DNA from: Pedobacter namyangjuensis
Lineage (GTDB): Bacteria > Bacteroidota > Bacteroidia > Sphingobacteriales > Sphingobacteriaceae
Assembly (NCBI RefSeq): GCF_003313325.1
Contig: NZ_QMHQ01000002.1
Coordinates: 620,001 to 684,000, forward strand
DNA length: 64,000 nucleotides
Direction: 5' to 3'
In this document: positions 6,934 to 15,236 of the stretch, piece after piece
Layout: every line of letters starts with the position of its first letter
Numbering within the stretch: position 1 is the first letter of the stretch
Notes under the pieces: model-generated
What the model was told of the DNA's origin: nothing
Databases searched by the model: none
Seen by the model: the letters and a program-made list of their open reading frames with translations, nothing else
Program-made: the position numbers and the translations under genes

Positions 6934-9423
6934 ATGATAAAATTTAAGAATTCGATTTTTGCATTAGCCTTAAGTTTGCTTGCAACGGCAAATTTGTATG
7001 CCCAACCAGGCTTTGGCGCTGCAGAAAAGATCAATGCAAATTGGCGTTTTCACCTTGGTGATATAGACGCGAAAAAAACAATAGATGCTCGCGACAGATC
7101 GTGGCGCCCCGTTCAACTTCCTCACGATTGGACTATTAAACAAACTTATAATCCGTCTCTTGCAAGCGCTACCGGATATTTGCCTGGAGGAATAGGCTGG
7201 TATCAAAAAAAATTAACTATTGCTAAAGAGGATGAAGGAAAGAAGCTATACGTATATTTCGAAGGCGTTTATAACCGAAGTGAAGTTTTTTTAAATGGAA
7301 AGTCTTTAGGTAAACGTCCTAACGGATATATCTCATTTAATTATGATATTACACCTTACGTAAAATACGGGGCAGAAAATAAACTTACTGTGCGTGTAGA
7401 TCATAGCCAGGATGCAGATTCTAGATGGTATACAGGATCCGGAATTTACCGCGACGTTTATCTAGTACGTGCAAATCCGGTTCATTTAGAGCAATGGGGC
7501 GTATACGCATATCCTGAAGTAAAAGGAAAAGACGGAATTCTGCATACGCAAACTGCGTTGAAAAATGAGTCGACATCTGCAGTGCAGTTAACAGTTTTGA
7601 GCGAAATTTTGGATAAAAGTGGCGCAGTCGTTGCAAAAAAATCTACTAAAGTAACACTTGCAGGTAACGCAAATCAAGAATTAAAAACTGATCTAAATGT
7701 AAAAAGCCCAAAACTTTGGAGTATAGATGAACCTAACCTTTACCGTTTGCGCACCACTGTTAGCCAAAACAATAAAATTATAGACAGCTCAACTGTTGCT
7801 ACAGGTTTCCGTACGTACACGTTTGATGCCAATAAAGGCTTTGCACTAAATGGCAAAAATACTAAAGTGAAAGGTGTTTGTTTACACCATGACTCTGGTG
7901 TTTTAGGTGCCGAAGTTTATCCAGAAGTATGGCGTCGTCGATTGCTGGCGTTAAAATCTCTGGGTGTAAATGCTATTCGTACCAGCCATAATCCTCAAGC
8001 TTCTTCGCTATACGATTTATGCGACGAACTAGGTCTTTTAGTAATGGACGAAGCATTTGACGAATGGGAATTTCCGAAACGTAAATGGCTACAGGGTTGG
8101 AACGTTGGTACACCCGGCTATCAAGGTTCTTTCGACACTTTTAAAGAATGGGGAGAAAGAGACCTTGCTGATATGGTAAAAAGAGATCGTAACCACCTTT
8201 CTATTTTTGCATGGAGTATTGGTAACGAAGTTGATTATCCGAATGACCCTTACTCGCACCCTGTGCTTGCTGGTAACCGCGAAGGTGGGTTTACACAGCC
8301 AATTTTTGGAGGTTATAAAAAAGATGCGCCAGATGCAAAACGTTTAGGCGACATTGCTAAAACATTAGCCGCAGTAGTTAGAAAATACGACACTAGTCGC
8401 CCAGTAACTGCGGGTTTGGCTGGAGTTGCTATGTCTAACGAGACTGAATATCCTGGCGCATTGGATATTGCAGGTTATAATTATACTGAGAGCAGATATA
8501 TCCAAGATCATAAAACTTACCCTAAACGTGTTATTTTTGGCAGTGAAAACCGCCATGACTATGCTGCTTGGAAAGCAGTTACTGATAATGAACATATCTT
8601 TGGACAATTCTTGTGGACCGGTATCGATTATCTGGGTGAATCTGGTCGATGGCCATCGCGTGGTTTTTATTCAGGTTTATTAGATTTTGCTGGCTTTATT
8701 AAGCCTAGAGGGTATTTCCGCCAATCTTTATGGTCTGAAAAACCTATGGCTTACATAGGTACTTATGCCCTTAAAGGTGGTGGTGCTGCTACCGATGTTT
8801 GGTCTGTGCTAGAATCTGAGCAGGGGCAACAGAAAAATGAAACCCCTTCTATGGATGCTTGGCCAATTTGGAACTATCAAAACGGACAAATTATACGTGT
8901 GGTAACTTACACAAATGCTGCTAAGGCACGTTTAGAATTAAATGGTAAAGAAGTTGGGCAAACAAAAGTTTACGATCAGAAAAATGGTATCATTTATTGG
9001 GATATTCCTTTTGCTGCTGGTAAGTTAGAAGTTGTTGGTATGGATGCCAGCGGAAAAGAAACCGTTCGCCACCAATTGCAGTCGAGCAAACGCCCTAGCG
9101 CAATTAAAGTATTGCAAGGTGAAGAAGTAACAGTAGCAGGAAAAGAAGGAGTGGCTCAAATTGAATTACAGCTAATTGACGAAGATGGCATTCCGGTAGC
9201 AACTGCTGATGATGAAATTACCTGTGAAATTATTGGCGGTGCCAGATTATTAGGAATGGAAGCTGGAGATAATGCAGATAAAGGTGATTATACAGATAAT
9301 AAACAACGTGCTTTCCACGGAAAAATGATTGTTTATATACAAACTAAAGATAAAACTGCTGGAGAAGTAACGGTGCGTTTAAGTTCTCCATGGCTTAAAC
9401 CAGCTATTGTAAAAATAAAATAA
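6934..9423 (+). CDS. Secreted glycoside hydrolase family 2 (beta-galactosidase-like, DUF4982)
   Basis: An 829-residue exported glycosidase with a signal peptide (MIKFKNSIFALALSLLATANLYAQ). The order is GH2 sugar-binding jelly roll (~25-180, VQLPHDWTI), Ig-like domain (~190-290), TIM barrel (~295-600) and C-terminal DUF4982/Ig-like domains with a final beta-sandwich. The acid/base is probably E432 (IGNEVDYP), and the nucleophile is probably E538 in FGSENRHDY, the version typical of DUF4982-containing GH2 enzymes. These residues make a retaining mechanism likely. Substrate (beta-galactoside, beta-glucuronide or other) cannot be read from sequence. It is monocistronic, with a strong terminator immediately downstream, and no SusC/SusD pair is nearby. 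Confidence 0.93.
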   Translation: MIKFKNSIFALALSLLATANLYAQPGFGAAEKINANWRFHLGDIDAKKTIDARDRSWRPVQLPHDWTIKQTYNPSLASATGYLPGGIGWYQKKLTIAKEDEGKKLYVYFEGVYNRSEVFLNGKSLGKRPNGYISFNYDITPYVKYGAENKLTVRVDHSQDADSRWYTGSGIYRDVYLVRANPVHLEQWGVYAYPEVKGKDGILHTQTALKNESTSAVQLTVLSEILDKSGAVVAKKSTKVTLAGNANQELKTDLNVKSPKLWSIDEPNLYRLRTTVSQNNKIIDSSTVATGFRTYTFDANKGFALNGKNTKVKGVCLHHDSGVLGAEVYPEVWRRRLLALKSLGVNAIRTSHNPQASSLYDLCDELGLLVMDEAFDEWEFPKRKWLQGWNVGTPGYQGSFDTFKEWGERDLADMVKRDRNHLSIFAWSIGNEVDYPNDPYSHPVLAGNREGGFTQPIFGGYKKDAPDAKRLGDIAKTLAAVVRKYDTSRPVTAGLAGVAMSNETEYPGALDIAGYNYTESRYIQDHKTYPKRVIFGSENRHDYAAWKAVTDNEHIFGQFLWTGIDYLGESGRWPSRGFYSGLLDFAGFIKPRGYFRQSLWSEKPMAYIGTYALKGGGAATDVWSVLESEQGQQKNETPSMDAWPIWNYQNGQIIRVVTYTNAAKARLELNGKEVGQTKVYDQKNGIIYWDIPFAAGKLEVVGMDASGKETVRHQLQSSKRPSAIKVLQGEEVTVAGKEGVAQIELQLIDEDGIPVATADDEITCEIIGGARLLGMEAGDNADKGDYTDNKQRAFHGKMIVYIQTKDKTAGEVTVRLSSPWLKPAIVKIK

Positions 9424-9778
9424 TAAAGCCCAAACGGCATACCTTAAGAAAGGGCAAAACAGTTAACTGTTTTGCCCTTTTTTCGTTTAGAATATATTTA
9501 AACTTCAAGTTTTTACGAAATGTAAAAACAGTTTTACTAGCAAGCCTAATGTTTAACGTTCTTGCATATAATCAGCAAACAATAAACCAGCATAAACTTC
9601 ACATTTGCAATAAATTACATTAAAAAACAGCGTACAAACCGCAAGGTAAATACGCAAAATGATAAACTTAAGGTAATTCGCGAAATAACTTAAACAATCG
9701 GTCGCCGATATGCTTATAGTCCCGGAGTTCAGTAACAGAACATCTTATCTAAAATAAAAACCAATTAATTAAAATATT
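9424..9778. other. Intergenic region, 355 bp
   Basis: Apart from the perfect palindromic terminator at 9449-9480 and a small dyad near 9695-9710 (ATCGG-TCG-CCGAT), I see nothing coding. The Mn-catalase promoter must lie in the 3' part, but no clear consensus site stands out. Confidence 0.5.
9449..9480 (+). terminator. Perfect 32-bp palindromic terminator
   Basis: The 16-base arm beginning AAAGGGCAAAACAGTT (9449-9464) is exactly complementary to 9465-9480, with the stem's own T-rich end plus TTT following. It lies 26 bp after the GH2 stop codon and can work on both strands. Confidence 0.9.
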
Positions 9779-10729
9779 ATGTTCTACCATGTAAAAGATT
9801 TACAATTTAATGCAAGAGTATCACGTCCTGATCCAAGATTTGCCAATATCTTGCTAGAGCAGTTTGGCGGAGAGAATGGCGAACTTGCTGCAGCCATGCA
9901 ATACTTTACTCAGGCCTTCGGTGCTAAAATGCCACATCCTGATAAGTACGACATGCTAATGGACATTGCAACGGAAGAGTTTTCGCACTTAGAAATTGTT
10001 GGCGCAACCATTCAGATGCTTTTAAAAGGCGTTAATGGAGAAATGAAATACGCTGCAGATTCAGAAGAAATTATGCAAGTAATGGAAGGTAGCGAAAAAC
10101 GAGAGTCTATCATCCACGCAGCACTTACTGCGAATCCGCACTTCCCTGTCCTATCTACTGGCGGACCGCGACTTGCAAATAGTCAAGGAATTCCTTGGTG
10201 TGGCTCTTACATCCATTCTAACGGAGATTTAACGGTGGATTTGAGAAGTAATCTTGCATCCGAATCTAGAGCAAAATTGGTGTACGAGCATTTGATGAAA
10301 TTCACAGATGATCCCTACGTTAAAGAGACACTATCTTTCTTAATGACTAGAGAAGTTGCCCATTATAAAATGTTTGAAGCAGCTTTAGCCACAATCGAGC
10401 CCAACTTTCCACCTGCTGTTTTGCAAGCCGATCCGCGTTTTACGCAACAATATTTCAATCTATCCAACGGAAATAATTTCAGAGGTCCGTGGAATGAGGG
10501 CCAAATGCCGGGAATGGGAAAAGAGTGGGAATATATCGAAGACCCAATTGATCATATAAAAGATACCCAAGGCTTATCTACTCAACCAGAAGACATGGAC
10601 GATGAAATAGAGGAAGCCAAAAAGTTAGATATAGAAAATAGTGAGGTTAAAAGCAATGAGGTAATTGATTCAGAGCCAGAAGGAACAGCGCAATGGAGTG
10701 ACTACGATGAGTCTGAAAAAGAAGATTAA
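9779..10729 (+). CDS. Manganese catalase
   Basis: Breaks hydrogen peroxide to water and oxygen with a dimanganese centre. In this 316-residue protein the ligand set matches the Lactobacillus plantarum enzyme: E35 (GENGELAAAMQY), E67 and H70 (EEFSH), E162 (ASESRAKLVYE) and H195 (REVAHYKMFE), all present and correctly spaced. The core ends near residue 245. An acidic, low-complexity tail rich in Glu/Asp/Ser follows (~255-316) and may be disordered. There is no signal peptide, so it is cytoplasmic. The next gene (DUF892 ferritin-like) starts 54 bp downstream, and this pairing is common in soil bacteria as a general-stress unit. Confidence 0.95.
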   Translation: MFYHVKDLQFNARVSRPDPRFANILLEQFGGENGELAAAMQYFTQAFGAKMPHPDKYDMLMDIATEEFSHLEIVGATIQMLLKGVNGEMKYAADSEEIMQVMEGSEKRESIIHAALTANPHFPVLSTGGPRLANSQGIPWCGSYIHSNGDLTVDLRSNLASESRAKLVYEHLMKFTDDPYVKETLSFLMTREVAHYKMFEAALATIEPNFPPAVLQADPRFTQQYFNLSNGNNFRGPWNEGQMPGMGKEWEYIEDPIDHIKDTQGLSTQPEDMDDEIEEAKKLDIENSEVKSNEVIDSEPEGTAQWSDYDESEKED

Positions 10730-10783
10730 CTAATAAATAGCATTAACGTTAAATAACACAATCAAACCCTAAAAATCATAATT

Positions 10784-11371
10784 ATGGCAACAACTAAAAC
10801 CGCTGCAAAAACAGCAACTAAAAAACCTGCTACAAAAGCAGCGTCTAAAACATCCTCAACAAAAAAAGAAAACTCTGAAAATAATGAATTTAAGGATTTT
10901 TTTATTGATGGACTTAAAGATATTTATTGGGCAGAAAAACATCTAGCTAAAGCCCTACCCAAAATGCAAAAAGCAGCTACTAGCGAAGAATTGGCTATGG
11001 CATTCGAAAAACACACACAAGAAACAAAGCAACATGCCGAAATTCTTGAGCAAGTATTTGGATTATTGGAAGAAAAAGCTACAGCAAAAAAATGCGATGC
11101 AATGGAAGGTCTGTTAGAAGAAGCAGATGGCATTATTGAAGAAACTGAAGACGGCACGATGATTCGTGATGCTGCATTAATTTTAGCTGCCCAAAAGGTT
11201 GAGCATTATGAGATAGCAACTTACGGAACGCTAGCTGTCTTTGCTCGCACAATGGGAAGAGATGACATTGCAGAACTACTTACACAGGTATTAGATAACG
11301 AAAAAGCAACAGATGTAGCGTTGACTACAGTAGCAGAAGGTTTTGTAAATGAGCAAGCTGTTGCTGAATAA
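10784..11371 (+). CDS. DUF892 ferritin-like stress protein (YciE/YciF family) with Lys/Ala tail
   Basis: A 195-residue ferritin-like four-helix protein. The first ~30 residues are a Lys/Ala/Thr-rich tail resembling histone H1 or AAKT repeats (MATTKTAAKTATKKPATK), which could bind DNA or be disordered. The DUF892 core follows: LKDIYWAEKHLAKALPKM, HTQETKQHAEILEQVFGLL, and KVEHYEIATYGTLAVFART, then DNEKATDVALT. The Glu/His set expected to hold a di-iron centre is intact, unlike the divergent copy at 3028-3501. It lies just after the Mn-catalase and is probably co-transcribed, consistent with oxidative stress defence. Catalytic activity of the family is not established. Confidence 0.88.
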   Translation: MATTKTAAKTATKKPATKAASKTSSTKKENSENNEFKDFFIDGLKDIYWAEKHLAKALPKMQKAATSEELAMAFEKHTQETKQHAEILEQVFGLLEEKATAKKCDAMEGLLEEADGIIEETEDGTMIRDAALILAAQKVEHYEIATYGTLAVFARTMGRDDIAELLTQVLDNEKATDVALTTVAEGFVNEQAVAE

Positions 11372-11405
11372 TCTGTAGTAAAAAAATACAACAAACAGAC
11401 TAATT

Positions 11406-11434
11406 AATGTCCATTTCCAAAAGAAGTGGGCATT
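11406..11434 (+). terminator. Terminator after DUF892 gene
   Basis: AATGTCCA (11406-11413) pairs, with one G-U-type mismatch, with TGGGCATT (11427-11434), followed by TTTATTTTTA. It lies 34 bp after the stop at 11371. Confidence 0.6.
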
Positions 11435-11593
11435 TTTATTTTTACCGGATTTACCAATGCAGTTTAATTCTACTTAATACCTTCATCCTAGAAGTACTAA
11501 ATTTGATACTGAAAGATTACCTATGCGCTTATTTTGTATCTTTCGTTAATCAACTAAATTACCGAAGAAACTATACCTGAAAACTATTAACGA

Positions 11594-12520
11594 ATGAAAA
11601 GAAGTGATTTTTTAAAGAGCACCTTGCTTACCGCAGGCGCTATTACAACTGGAGCCGGACTAAATAATGCATTTGCTTTAGAAAATAAGCAAGATAATCT
11701 CAGCAATAAACCTTTTAATATGGACTATGCGCCACATCAAGGTATGTTTGCCCACCACGCTGGTAAAAACTTTTTAGATCAAATTCAATTCATGTATGAT
11801 AACGGCTTTAGATCGATTGAAGACAATGGCTATTTAAACCGAACTGTAGAAGAGCAGGAAAAAGTAGGCAACCTGTTATCAAAACTAGGTATGAAAATGG
11901 GTGTATTTGTTGTAGACGGTGGCGATAATTGGAAACCATCTTTAGCAACAGGAAAAAAAGAGTTTAAAGATAAGTTTATAGAAACCTGCAAAAAATCTGT
12001 AGAAGCTGCAAAGCGATGTAATGCGAAGTGGCTTACGGTAGTTCCAGGCTTCTACGAACGTAACCTCCCTTACGGAAATCAGTTTGCCCATGTTATAGAT
12101 GCAATGCGTGCAGGTGCCGAAATATTTGAACCGCATGGTTTAATTATGGTTTTAGAAACATTGAGTGATACGCCTGAACTATTTTTACAAAAAACGAATG
12201 AGACTTATGCAGTTTGCAAAGCTGTCCAAAGCCCGTCATGTAAAATTTTATATGACATTTACCATATGCAACGCACAGAAGGCGATTTAATTAAAACCAT
12301 AGATCGTTGTTGGGATGAAATTGCATATATTCAAATCGGTGATAATCCTGGCAGAAAAGAACCAACAACTGGCGAAATTAACTACAAGAACCTATTTAAA
12401 CACCTGCACAAAAAAGGTTATAAAGGTGTTATGGGAATGGAACATGGAAACTCTAAACCCGACAAAGCAGGCGAGCTAGCTGTAATTAGCGCTTACAGAG
12501 AAGTTGATAACTTTTTATAA
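11594..12520 (+). CDS. Sugar phosphate isomerase/epimerase-like TIM barrel (hydroxypyruvate isomerase family), exported
   Basis: A 308-residue AP-endonuclease-2/xylose-isomerase-like barrel. An N-terminal segment MKRSDFLKSTLLTAGAITTG resembles a Tat signal but has Lys-Arg instead of the twin arginine, as often seen in Bacteroidota. The likely metal-binding residues are in LETLSD, ILYDIYHMQR, YIQIGDNPGR and GVMGMEHG, matching the Hyi branch. The substrate is unknown; in this phylum such enzymes usually act on carbohydrate derivatives. No companion sugar genes adjoin it, and the gene is followed by a shared palindromic terminator with the cold-shock gene. Confidence 0.85.
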   Translation: MKRSDFLKSTLLTAGAITTGAGLNNAFALENKQDNLSNKPFNMDYAPHQGMFAHHAGKNFLDQIQFMYDNGFRSIEDNGYLNRTVEEQEKVGNLLSKLGMKMGVFVVDGGDNWKPSLATGKKEFKDKFIETCKKSVEAAKRCNAKWLTVVPGFYERNLPYGNQFAHVIDAMRAGAEIFEPHGLIMVLETLSDTPELFLQKTNETYAVCKAVQSPSCKILYDIYHMQRTEGDLIKTIDRCWDEIAYIQIGDNPGRKEPTTGEINYKNLFKHLHKKGYKGVMGMEHGNSKPDKAGELAVISAYREVDNFL

Positions 12521-12575
12521 GGAGCTTAATAGATTGATTTGGCGAACAGCATGTTTTAAAAATGGCAAAAAAAAA

Positions 12576-12593
12576 TCCCGACCTAGGTCGGGA
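12576..12593. terminator. Bidirectional terminator (18-bp palindrome)
   Basis: TCCCGACCTAGGTCGGGA is perfectly self-complementary. On the minus strand it is followed by a run of about nine T (bases 12575-12567), so it primarily ends the cold-shock gene. It also lies 55 bp after the TIM-barrel gene. Confidence 0.88.
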
Positions 12594-12617
12594 CTCTCCA
12601 TTTATGAAGGAAAACTC

Positions 12618-12809
12618 TTAAGCTATCTTAACATTAATTGCGTTTAGGCCTTTTTTGCCTTGTTCTACATCGTAGCTAACCGAATCATTCTCGCGGATGC
12701 TATCGATTAAACCTGATGAGTGTACAAAAATTTCGTTATCACCATTAGCTGGTACGATAAACCCAAAACCTTTTGTCTCATTGAAAAATTTTACTGTTCC
12801 TTGTTGCAT
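12618..12809 (-). CDS. Cold-shock domain protein (CspA family)
   Basis: A 63-residue single cold-shock domain starting MQQGTVKFFNETKGFGFI. RNP1 is KGFGFI and RNP2 is IFVHSS, the standard single-strand nucleic acid binding surface. The open frame extends upstream to 12860, but the ATG at 12809 gives the normal family start, and a -7 promoter element lies inside the extension (12832-12839), which makes the longer form very unlikely. Expect RNA chaperone activity in the cytoplasm. It is a single gene flanked by its own promoter and terminator. Confidence 0.95.
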   Translation of the reverse strand: MQQGTVKFFNETKGFGFIVPANGDNEIFVHSSGLIDSIRENDSVSYDVEQGKKGLNAINVKIA

Positions 12810-12831
12810 TATATTGTATTTAAATAAAGTA

Positions 12832-12839
12832 CAAATGTA
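12832..12839 (-). promoter_or_regulatory. Promoter of the cold-shock gene
   Basis: On the minus strand TACATTTG matches the Bacteroidota -7 consensus TAnnTTTG. A TTG that could serve as the -33 box lies about 18 bp upstream. Transcription would start near 12826, giving a leader of about 17 nt before the ATG at 12809. Confidence 0.65.
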
Positions 12840-12958
12840 ACATAATTTATTGAAATTCAATTAAATAAAAGTTTATTTTTTAAGTTTTTCTTTAAATACC
12901 GTCATAAATCGTCCCCTAGCTAACTACAACCCACTTATCAAGTTAAATTAAATAAAAA

Positions 12959-12976
12959 AACCACCCGAAGGTGGTT
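12959..12976 (-). terminator. Terminator after the DUF2383 gene
   Basis: AACCACC (12959-12965) pairs with GGTGGTT (12970-12976) across a CGAA tetraloop. On the minus strand it is followed by a T-run (12958-12952), 18 bp after the stop at 12994. Confidence 0.88.
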
Positions 12977-12993
12977 CTTAAATATTGACTTTC

Positions 12994-13449
12994 TTATTTC
13001 GAAAGGTCTCTTAATGCTTTAATTTTGTCATGCGCATCATTTATTTCGCTCGCTTGTGTGGTAACCGTGTCCAGCGTATCGGCAGTTAAAGAACCACTAG
13101 CTATTGCTTGCCTATAAGCAGCTTTAATCGCGTCCTCACCTCTTTCTGCCTCGTTAAGTATACTTTCTCTATCACTGCCACCGAACAAAGCTTTTACATC
13201 TATCCAAGCTCTGTGCAATGTACCAGCTATACTGTTTCCAGTTTCGCCATCGCCACCGTGCTGTGCACTTAAAACGGTTAATTCTTGGCTAAATTTACGA
13301 CTTTGGGCTGTATAGGTTTGAAACAGCGCTTTCAAATCAATGTTTTCGTCATTGATATCGGCTAGGGCTTTTTCAAAACCAGCTACGCGATCATTGTTAA
13401 TCTCAATTAAATCATTTAAAACACTTACAGTGTTAGTTACATTTTCCAT
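12994..13449 (-). CDS. PA2169-family four-helix-bundle protein (DUF2383)
   Basis: At 151 residues this is an all-helical protein of the DUF2383 type, a ferritin-superfamily relative. It starts NTVSVLNDLIEINNDRVAGF and has HRAWIDVKALFGGSDRESIL and EDAIKAAYRQAIASG as the signature helices. Function is not established. Homologues cluster with stress proteins, as this one does (Mn-catalase, DUF892 and cold-shock protein lie within 4 kb). No signal peptide. It is likely cytoplasmic and monocistronic with its own hairpin terminator. Confidence 0.85.
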   Translation of the reverse strand: MENVTNTVSVLNDLIEINNDRVAGFEKALADINDENIDLKALFQTYTAQSRKFSQELTVLSAQHGGDGETGNSIAGTLHRAWIDVKALFGGSDRESILNEAERGEDAIKAAYRQAIASGSLTADTLDTVTTQASEINDAHDKIKALRDLSK

Positions 13450-13678
13450 AGTGATGATATTTTAGGTTTTATTTACGATCCAATTAATAGTTTCTTTTGG
13501 ATTCGTTTAAACAACACTAGCCAATATAAAATGTTTTGTATTTCGGCAAATCTTGCAACGAAGTTCAACTTTCCGCTAGTCAAAAATTTTTCTCCAATAA
13601 AAGATTAAACAATTACAAAAACTTAAAATGCTTTCGAGCTAGTTTCTGGGAATAATTACGAAAGGTTTGTCTTCAAGG

Positions 13679-13894
13679 TTATGAGATTTTAAATTTTTTA
13701 GCGATCAAGCTACCTAGCTTTGCAGCAAAATCATCTTTTATTCCGTCTTGCCCTTTCCATTGTACCTCAAATCTTGTTGTATAGGGAAAAACCATGCCAA
13801 CTCGCTGCGTCCCTTCCCAAACATTAAACTTACCATTAGTAAGTGCATCAACCCAGTACGCTGTACCCATAAATCTTATTTCGAAAGTTCCCAT
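13679..13894 (-). CDS. Small unnamed family protein, copy 1 (71 aa)
   Basis: One of three paralogues in the window (others at 17005-17229 and 17466-17684). All share FE-I/L-x-L/F-x-G at the start, NG-x-[FY] near residue 20, a W-[KS] strand near residue 47, and D-[DE]-[FLA]-x(3)-LG-x-LI near the C-terminus. This copy begins MGTFEIRFMG and ends with a basic tail (AKKFKIS). The pattern predicts five or six short beta strands plus one C-terminal helix. I recognise no named domain. It is divergent from the hydrophilic gene at 14044. Confidence 0.75.
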   Translation of the reverse strand: MGTFEIRFMGTAYWVDALTNGKFNVWEGTQRVGMVFPYTTRFEVQWKGQDGIKDDFAAKLGSLIAKKFKIS

Positions 13895-14043
13895 ATTGTT
13901 GTTTCGCTATTGAACACTATTTGTTAAAAATTGTTTAGCGATTAGGAAATTCAAGTTGTAAACTTAGTACATCGGTATAAAACATAAACCAACAAAACCT
14001 TGTTTACATTTTACATTCACCTCGTAACTAAAAGAAAGATATC

Positions 14044-14280
14044 ATGGAAAATCAAGAAAGCAAAAACGCTTCAAACCCTAAAGATGGGCAACTAAACAAT
14101 ATCGAAATCAATAAGCAAACGGAAGCAGATATAGATAAGTCGTCGGATAACGATGATAGCAATTATACTTCTGAGGAAAATGAATATGCCGATGGTAAGG
14201 GTACCGCTTTAGCGGAAGAATTTCCTACCGAAGCACCTGATGAAAAGGTTAGGGAAAACCCAGAACAAGATGCAGGATAG
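14044..14280 (+). CDS. Small acidic disordered protein (78 aa)
   Basis: I recognise no domain. The protein has almost no hydrophobic residues and is dominated by Glu, Asp, Asn, Lys and Ser (for example EADIDKSSDNDDSNY). It contains no Cys or Trp. Such composition implies intrinsic disorder, similar to hydrophilin-type stress proteins. It has a good terminator immediately downstream (14305-14336). Its convergent neighbour at 14354-14650 has the same character. The call as a gene rests on its terminator, clear ATG and the matched neighbour. Confidence 0.6.
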   Translation: MENQESKNASNPKDGQLNNIEINKQTEADIDKSSDNDDSNYTSEENEYADGKGTALAEEFPTEAPDEKVRENPEQDAG

Positions 14281-14304
14281 ATTTTTCTTCATCAATAGAA
14301 ACTA

Positions 14305-14336
14305 AAATCATGGCAGATTTTTGTCTGCCATGATTT
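14305..14336. terminator. Bidirectional terminator, 13-bp perfect stem
   Basis: AAATCATGGCAGA (14305-14317) is perfectly complementary to TCTGCCATGATTT (14324-14336) around a six-base loop. It sits between two convergent hydrophilic genes and can end both. Confidence 0.88.
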
Positions 14337-14353
14337 ATTGAATTTTTACTCTA

Positions 14354-14650
14354 CTATATTGACGGCTCTCCTGCTCTATCAACATCTGCATCACTACCTA
14401 ATTTTTCTTCAGAATCATTATCTGCTTGATTACCGGTTTGATTCTTAGGCGTTGCGCCATCATTTAATAATGGCAATTGATCTTCTCGGCTCGATGTATT
14501 TGTTCCGCCTTCACCTCCATGCTCAGGTCTTTGGGCTTCGGCATTTCCTTCCTTTACATCGTCTTCATTATTTGTTTTCCGAGTTATCACTCCATCAGAA
14601 GCTTGGGCTGCACCATTTTTAGCATTGCTAAAATTATTTTCTTGTGTCAT
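14354..14650 (-). CDS. Small disordered hydrophilic protein (98 aa)
   Basis: I recognise no domain. Residues are mostly Asn, Glu, Asp, Gly, Ser and Gln (for example NNEDDVKEGNAEAQRPEHGG), with no Cys or Trp in the chosen frame, indicating disorder. The open frame extends to 14689, but the upstream 13 residues are hydrophobic and out of character, so I took the ATG at 14650 (MTQENNFSNAKNG). It is convergent with the similar protein at 14044-14280 and shares its terminator. Both may be desiccation- or stress-related hydrophilins; that is inference from composition. Confidence 0.6.
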   Translation of the reverse strand: MTQENNFSNAKNGAAQASDGVITRKTNNEDDVKEGNAEAQRPEHGGEGGTNTSSREDQLPLLNDGATPKNQTGNQADNDSEEKLGSDADVDRAGEPSI

Positions 14651-14767
14651 TGCTTTGGTTTTAATTAGGTTATATAACCAGCTAACCACTTGTAAGCAGA
14701 AATGTTTCAGCTATCTAAAATTTATAACAAAACGACAGAGAAGATTACAATCTTTTAGTTCCGCGTT

Positions 14768-14998
14768 CTATGCATTTAATACTTCAAAGCAACCATAACT
14801 AGCCATATCAGCAGATGAATGTACTGAAAGTTTAAGTTTTAATTTTTCTATCAATGCGTTAGCGAGCGTTATTGCTCTATGCAAATCTGCATTGCCTCTA
14901 ATTTCTATCCCTCGTTTAAGAACTTTAAATTTGTTAGGTTCAAATTTGTCAATGAATTTCTGCAAGTCTTGTGTAAGTTTAATGTCTGTTTGTTGCAT
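14768..14998 (-). CDS. Hypothetical protein, 76 aa
   Basis: I do not recognise it. It begins MQQTDIKLTQDLQKFIDKF and contains a mixed alpha/beta pattern: helix (LTQDLQKFIDKF), strand (KFKVLKRGIEIRG), helix (DLHRAITLANALIEKL), strand (KLKLSVHSS). There is no signal peptide or membrane segment. It shares a divergent intergenic region, holding an 18-bp palindrome at 15054-15071, with the PAS gene at 15237. Confidence 0.55.
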   Translation of the reverse strand: MQQTDIKLTQDLQKFIDKFEPNKFKVLKRGIEIRGNADLHRAITLANALIEKLKLKLSVHSSADMASYGCFEVLNA

Positions 14999-15053
14999 AT
15001 TTTATATAATAATGCCACTATAATATAAATCAACATCAAATTGTTTTATTAAC

Positions 15054-15071
15054 TTTTCAACTAGTTGAAAA
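15054..15071. promoter_or_regulatory. Perfect 18-bp palindrome in divergent intergenic region
   Basis: TTTTCAACTAGTTGAAAA is perfectly self-complementary and lies about 56 bp upstream of the minus-strand gene at 14998 and 165 bp upstream of the PAS gene at 15237. There is no T-run beyond the arm itself. An operator for a dimeric regulator is one reading. Confidence 0.4.
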
Positions 15072-15236
15072 AATGTATGGCGCTGCATAAAACATATGTT
15101 ACAACACAATTTTATTAAACAAAAAAATCCTTTTCAAGTTTATTAGGATGTAGTGATGACATAAGTGATAAGCGGGTACACAAAACCTTTTTTACACTTT
15201 TCAAAACTAAACTACGGCTAAAACAAAACCTATTAG

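Noticed and set aside
12810..12860. Upstream start giving an 80-residue cold-shock protein
   Set aside because: The extension is out of family character, and the promoter -7 element lies inside it; MQQGTVKFF is the standard start.
14477..14668. Plus-strand open frame of 63 residues
   Set aside because: It is antisense to the hydrophilic gene at 14354-14650, has a hydrophobic/aromatic nonsense composition and no terminator or conserved motif.
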